Translations under genes and position numbers: made by a program
Assembly: GCA_016748015.1 (NCBI GenBank)
Contig: JAAOMT010000706.1
Coordinates: 576,349-628,351, forward strand
DNA length: 52,003 nt
Source: Geosiphon pyriformis
Lineage: Eukaryota > Glomeromycota > Glomeromycetes > Archaeosporales > Geosiphonaceae
Direction of reading: 5' to 3'
The notes under the pieces: generated by a model
Seen by the model: only the letters and a program-made list of their open reading frames with translations
Told to the model about the DNA's origin: nothing
Databases searched by the model: none
Shown here: positions 47,017-52,003 of the stretch, in pieces
Position numbering within the stretch: the stretch's first letter is position 1
How the letters are laid out: the number at the start of each line of letters is the position of its first letter

Positions 47017-47866
47017 TGTTACTCATAGAATATAGGAAGTATATATTAGCATAAATTAGCCAATCAGAAGTAGCCATAGTAAATGTGGAATTCCAGAATT
47101 TCTCTCAAAAGGAATCGTAGAATTCCAAGAATTTCAGGATTCTCATACAAGAAATCACAGGATTTCAGAATTCCAGGATTTTTCTCAAGAAGAATTGCAA
47201 GATTCCAGAAATTTCAGAATTTTTGATATGAAAAATTAAGGAATTGAGGAATCTCAATTATATATATATAGCAGAGGGGTAGGAAAGAATCAAAAAGTTA
47301 GAAATCTTTTATTCACAAATATTAATAAATAATTATTTACCATCTCAATTCATTCTCCACTAGTAATACTTTATGTTAATAATAATTGATACTTGACCAC
47401 ACTGGAACAATAGCTTTTGATCATGGCTATTGACAAAATACTAACTTGCAATTGCTTTTGTTTATTTCTTTTCTTTTATTTTCTTTTACTTTTCTTGTAT
47501 TTTCTTTTGTATTTCTTTGTGATTGACTAATTGATTAAGGATTAAAGCACTGAGTTATTGACGTCATGGATAGCCTGGTAAAAGACCCAGAAATAAGGGT
47601 AGAATTATATACATATTAACAGATAGCTTACCAGAAGGGCACGACTGCCAGATTAAACTGGCTATTATGCTGAAGACAGAAATTGGGAAAACAACTTAAA
47701 AAAACAACCTAAAACAACCATAGTAAATCTCTGTCTATTATGCAAAGAACTCTGCAACAAACCTTCAGATTCACCAAACCTTCAGATATCAACACCAATA
47801 TACTAAATTAGCACCAAGTTATGAGTTTGTTATTTGATTTGAGACCCCAAATAAACATCTGTAACA
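47017..47866 (+). repeat. 3' LTR of the Ty3-like element
   Basis: 850 bp. Same layout as the 5' LTR, but the palindrome array (about 47085-47240) is longer. The dyad half reads AATTGAGG, and the TATA region is extended (TATATATATAG). Confidence 0.88.
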
Positions 47867-47959
47867 GCATGTATTCAGACATGGATAATAAGTCTAGTTG
47901 TAGTGAAGACAATATTATCATGAAAAGTGCTAACAGTGAGTCTCATTTAGGCTTAACAG
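47867..47959 (+). mobile_element. LINE copy 3, middle piece (ORF1)
   Basis: It continues ORF1 from 37810: MYSDMDNKSSCSEDN, then NSESHLG, and stops at GGCTTAACAG, where the next insert begins. The reading continues after that insert at 49351. Confidence 0.65.
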
Positions 47960-49350
47960 TGTTATCAGTGGTTTTTGTCAATATTAGAAAACATTTTTTA
48001 GCTCAACTGGTAACACACATTACCATGATTATGTTACTAACTATAGCATATTATGGGTGTATAAACTATTTCAGTAAGTAGGAGAGCAGAAAGAGATATG
48101 TGATAATGTCATTAAAAGTAAAAAAAAGTATTGTCATTATTATTTGGTTTTGGGCAAAAACCAGTCTTAAGTATTTAAAAAAGGGGAAAAAGAAGTTACA
48201 TCTCTTTATATGTATCAAAAGCACAATCAGCAACCAAGAAAAACCAAAACTACTTAAGAAAATTGTAACTAGAATTCTTTCAATTAGTCATCAAAAAGGT
48301 GTGGTGTTTAAATGCTCACTTTGAAAATGAAGTTATAGGAATTATAAAAGAATAAAACATAACTGAAATAGATTTAACTTTTTATTGTTAAGACTACTTT
48401 CTAACAATATGATACTTTATTACTTATTTAATACTTTAACAACTTGTTTGGTAAAACAAGACTTAATGTAAAATGATAATAACACATGATTTTAAAAGAT
48501 TGGAAGTAATAAAAAGCTTGATGAATTTGTTAACAAGTAAGTAAGAAGTTATAAATAATGTGATTCCAAATAGTAATAAGGAATATGAGAAGGCATACTT
48601 AAAATTGTGATAAAAAGTATTTAGAGCATAGGAAAAAGGAAAGAAAAGAGTGAGATATAAAGGAAAAGACTAACTGCTCACTATAAAACTATAGTGAAGA
48701 GTTGGTTCAGTATTGAACTGATCTTTTCCTGAGCTGACAGAAGAGCTGTATATATAGCTAAATTACATCAGATCTACATACTATATTAAAACTATTTAAA
48801 ATACATTAATTATTTATATACATTTAATTAATCAATTTATGATGGGCTTACTCAATCTGTTATTTATTCAAGAACTAGTAATTTAGATGATTAGTTTTTA
48901 AATGGCTGGATCTAGAACATTAATTGTAAATCAATAATACCAATTGTGATTATGATCAATATAATCAGAAGTAAATTAATTGATTACATTTCTTGGTAAT
49001 TACTTTTAACCATTAATTACAGATCTGAAATGTTAGATTGTTCTAATAAAAGCATATGAGAATTTTGGAGTATAACAAAACCTGTTGTTATCTGATTACA
49101 TGTATTAATCATTTATTTTCATTGGTGTTTCTTAGTTTGCCAAGATTTCTTTGTATCCAACTTAGTTAAACTGTTGGATTGTGCCATATTTTTTTGTTGT
49201 AATTGGATTGATTGCTAATCATTTATTTTCAGATTGCCGGCTGATTTGTTAATTAAGTGTGATGATATAGATCTTTTTTGCATAATTTTAATGTTAATTT
49301 CTATTGTATGTGTTGTAATTTTTGCATTAAAAAGTGTGAAAATCTTCTGA
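47960..49350. mobile_element. Unidentified ~1.4 kb insert in LINE 3
   Basis: It splits ORF1 between GLT and ATTTSKAKK. TAACAG occurs on both sides (47954-47959, 49351-49356), consistent with a 6-bp target duplication. The ends also form a perfect 9-bp inverted pair, TGTTATCAG (47960) and CTGATAACA (49347-49355), which overlaps the duplication, so the border is uncertain. It has a TATA-like TGTATATATAGC near 48748, and the block AATCATTTATTTTCA occurs twice, near 49108 and 49217. No coding content is recognised; the frames near 48100 are low-complexity. A solo LTR or a short non-autonomous element is possible. Confidence 0.5.
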
Positions 49351-51400
49351 TAACAGCAACTACTACTTCCAAAGCAAAAAAAATGAATACTGGTGTGATC
49401 TTTGGATTTCCTCTTGGCTCCCTCAATTATGATATGGAAGAAGAAGTGGAATTCTTTTTATTTCCCCTCAGTATATCTTTGGAAAAAAGATGGATAGATC
49501 CTAAAATTGTGAAAACTCTTGTGGAAGTTTCTGTTAGGAAGTTATTTGCTTTGAATATTAATCTCTTAACAGTAGAAGACAAATCTGTTACAGCAAAGAC
49601 TTAGCTAGTTAGGAAATTATTTTCAACAATCAATGGTTTTGGGGAAGCCACTACCCCCTCAAAATTTGAAGGGATTATTCAATCTACTTTCACTTCTAAG
49701 AAAAGCATGAAAATGGTCATATCATTGGCCAGAGAAAATGGAATTGACATAAACAGCAATCTCAAGAGATAAGGAATTCATTTAGATCAGACTGTGGTCA
49801 TCAAAGAAATTCCCATGAACACACCAAAAGAAATGATTGTTACTGTATTAGCTGAGTTTGGTGAAATTAAGTCAATCAAAATTTAACTTATTGGATTGTG
49901 GCAAAAAGCTGTGGTGGAATTTGCTGAACTAGATCAGGCTGAACATTTGGCTGCTAAATAGTCTTTTTTGATTGGTAAAAATTCAGTGCATATAGCTATA
50001 GCTGTAAGAGATTGTAAAACATGGGCATCAAGAGATCAATTCAGAGCTTTGTTGTTTACTTTGTCTGTGGAAATGACTGCTTATGATTTAGGCATTCTTT
50101 TGGATGGAGCTGGTGGGAAAACTTGTGTTATCAATAGATCAATAGATTCTGACAACTGAGTTTGCTGTGCTGTGATTGAGAAGAATTTAGAATCTGCATA
50201 TCATATTGAGCCAATATTTGATGGTGTTAAGCTTTTTTGGACTAGAATAGATTTGGTTTATTGTGAAAAGTGTGGGTGCTTTAGTCATTCTACTTTAGAA
50301 TATAATGCACCAACTGTATCTACTTCTATCCTGCTGTCTTTAATGGCAAGTCTTGAGTGCAAGTGGTTTTACTTGCTTCTTTTTTTGGTGGTTCTCATTT
50401 CACCTTTGGTTCTGGGTCTGGCTTTCCTTCTCCTGGTACATCAACTGATAAGAGTAACACACTAGTTGCTCAGGATAACTTCTCAATTAACAATCATTTG
50501 GTTTTACTGAAATGTTCCTTGGAATTGCTGGCTGATCAAGTTTCAAGTATTTTGTGCAGATTAAATGGTGTTGAGCTGGTGCCTTTGGTGTCTGTGTTTT
50601 AAGTTGTGCCTCCAGTTGTGCCTGCTTCTGCATTGTCAACTTCAGATACTAATATAGTTTTAGATGTCCCACAGTCACCTCTTCCTTCTTCTTCTTCAGT
50701 TGCAGAAGAAAAAGTAGTGGATTTAAGTCTAAGCAGTTCAAAGGTTTTTACTTCTAAAGTCAGCAGTTTAGAATCTAAGATGGTGGCCTTGAAGTTTCTA
50801 TCAACTCAATTTTGGGAAGTTGGATCTGTTGTGCATGAATTCAAGTTTTTTGGTGCATCTTTTGTATCAATGAGTGAGCTTATTTGAAAAGTAGCTATGT
50901 GTAATGTCAAAGGTATGTCAAATTTAACTAAGCAAGAGAACATTGTTTGTTGACATAAGAATTCAGGTAACATGATTTCTATCATTATTGAGACAAAATT
51001 AAGGTCTGACATTAGGTCTTGGATCATGAATAAATTTAATAGACTTCGGGTTTTTACTTCTGGTTTGGATGTTGGGTTTTGTGGTGCTGGAGTTGTCATA
51101 ATTATGAACAATTCTTTGGTTCAACATGTTTCAAAAATGGATAAGATTTCTGGTTGTTTGATTTCTGTACATCTTCTGTTTAAGAACAAGCTTTCAGTTA
51201 TGATCTTGGATCTGTATGCTGGTGCATCCATTGGCACATAATTTAGTCAAGCTGCTAATATCAATTCTATGGTTTCCAAGACAGTCAATTCCAGCTCTTT
51301 TGTGGTTTTGGGTGGTAACTTTAATGAAAATAGGTCTGGCAAAAGTGCAAGTTTCAAGTTCTGTTTGGGTTTGGACCTGGTTAATACTTTTGATGGACAC
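49351..51400 (+). pseudogene. LINE copy 3, ORF1 remainder and start of ORF2
   Basis: ORF1 continues with SKAKKMNTGVIFGFPLGS, SLEKRWIDPKIVKTLVEV, GFGEATTPSKFEGIIQSTFTS and LIGLWQKAVVEFAELDQAE. The knuckle reads CEKCGCFSHSTLEY, with its last Cys changed to Tyr. At least four stops interrupt ORF1 (for example near 49603, 49770, 49884 and 50157). ORF2 begins near 50895 with an endonuclease: CNVKGM, IIETKL, and GGNFNEN, where the Asp of GDFNEN is Asn. The copy is cut at 51400 in the middle of the endonuclease, where an LTR-like element starts. Confidence 0.78.
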
Positions 51401-52003
51401 TGTTACCAGACAAAATTAGAGATATTATTTAGCATGAAACTATCTTATAATTCCTATTATTAATTAGCATATATTATCATTTCAAATTATCACTTATTAC
51501 ATTAGTAAAAATGTCTGAAATTATCATTTAATTAATAACCCAAATTGTACACAACACAAATGTAACCTAATTGCGATGATCAATCATGCAATACCCCGAA
51601 CTATGTAATATTCAAAAGTTCACCGAAATTTATAGAAATTCGCCAAAATAATTGATAGTTCACCAAAATATTTAATAGTTTGCAGAAATAACTTGTAGTT
51701 CGCCGAAATGTATCTTTAGTTTAGTGAAATTGTAGAAAATAGCAAAGTTCAAGTTCATAGAATAGTGTTACGACAAGTTGTATAAAAGAAGAGCTTCTTT
51801 CTTCGAGAAAATGTATTTTACTTTAGATTTATTACTTAGAATCATTCCTACACACACAAAAAAAAATAAATATCAAATAATTCAAAAAACCAAATTCTTT
51901 AATTATTGCACTTGGAAAATCCTCAAAACCCAACTAAAGTTTTGAAATTGATTAGCTACCAATTTCAATAATCTGTTAGTGACTCCAGGCCTGGATTGAA
52001 AAC
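51401..52003 (+). mobile_element. LTR-like element entering at the right edge
   Basis: LINE 3 stops abruptly at GATGGACAC and TGTTACCAGA begins, the same TGTTAC start as the other LTRs. It contains six ~20-bp units at 51617-51732 and a TATA-like TGTATAAAAG near 51778. Its end is outside the window, so length and type are unknown. Confidence 0.5.
51617..51732 (+). repeat. ~20-bp tandem repeat, unit AGTTCGCCGAAAT...
   Basis: Six units begin at about 51617, 51637, 51657, 51676, 51696 and 51717, each AGTTYRCCRAAAT-like followed by 6-8 variable bases. They lie inside the LTR-like element about 50 bp upstream of its TATA-like box. Confidence 0.7.

Larger units (their letters stand above)
37811..47866 (+). 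mobile_element. Ty3-like LTR retrotransposon encoding a dUTPase, 10.06 kb
   Basis: LTRs at 37811-38607 (797 bp) and 47017-47866 (850 bp) share TGTTACTCATAG and CATCTGTAACA ends. The flanks ACAT (37807-37810) and GCAT (47867-47870) look like a 4-bp target duplication with one mismatch. Internal order: gag with CCHC knuckle, protease, cysteine-rich segment, dUTPase, reverse transcriptase, RNase H, integrase, separate accessory frame, polypurine tract. RT before IN makes it Ty3/gypsy-type. Gag to the RT boundary share one frame; a shift near 43690 puts RT to IN in another. Dozens of nonsense codons make it inactive. No canonical TGG primer-binding site was found next to the 5' LTR. Confidence 0.9.

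Noticed and set aside
47821-48081. Frame spanning the 3' LTR end, LINE piece and insert
   Set aside because: It joins three unrelated sequences by chance; only the middle part is LINE ORF1.
51617-51732. Possible CRISPR-like array
   Set aside because: Units are about 20 bp and diverged, with 6-8 bp gaps, in eukaryotic retroelement DNA; there is no repeat-spacer structure.

Overview
The window looks like nuclear DNA of an early-diverging fungus, most probably an arbuscular mycorrhizal fungus (Glomeromycotina). The reasons are an AT-rich background, short GT-AG introns of about 70-110 bp, and LINE and Ty3 retroelements whose ORF1, endonuclease and pol segments resemble families I associate with Rhizophagus/Gigaspora-type genomes. 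The assignment is by recognition only; no search was run.

Layout. 1-2321: 3' end of a Ty3-like element followed by two head-to-tail LTRs. 2634-3639: a LINE ORF1-only fragment with the LINE 3' tail. 3640-7342: an extreme AT desert holding a tiny minus-strand LINE insertion. 7343-10951: a decayed, intron-bearing MULE-type transposase/SWIM gene with a peptidase-C19-like end. 11406-23307: a gene island with four host genes. These are RRP8 (minus, seven exons), a secreted double-psi beta-barrel protein (two exons), a secreted zinc metalloprotease with a GPI-type tail (three exons) and a putative mitochondrial protein (minus). 24435-31338: a full-length LINE with a 10-bp target-site duplication. 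31718-36093: a 5'-truncated LINE copy with a 9-bp duplication, itself interrupted by a ~0.8 kb insert. 37515-51400: a third LINE, broken by a 10 kb Ty3 retrotransposon (37811-47866) and by a ~1.4 kb insert, and cut off by another LTR-like element that runs out of the window.

The most notable item is the Ty3 element. Its gag, protease, a cysteine-rich zinc-type segment, a five-motif trimeric dUTPase domain, and the start of the region leading to reverse transcriptase lie in one reading frame. RNase H and integrase follow after one frameshift. A separate open frame of unknown function sits between pol and the 3' LTR and is also present in the copy at the start of the window. The LTRs carry a CCAAT box, a length-variable array of GAATTCC-type palindromes, a conserved dyad and a TATA box.

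The retroelements are decayed mainly by nonsense transitions (TGG to TGA/TAG, CGA to TGA, CAG/CAA to TAG/TAA), with few frameshifts. The host genes have intact frames and good splice sites. Insert-in-insert nesting gives a relative order: LINE copy 3 first, then the Ty3 element and the two other inserts.
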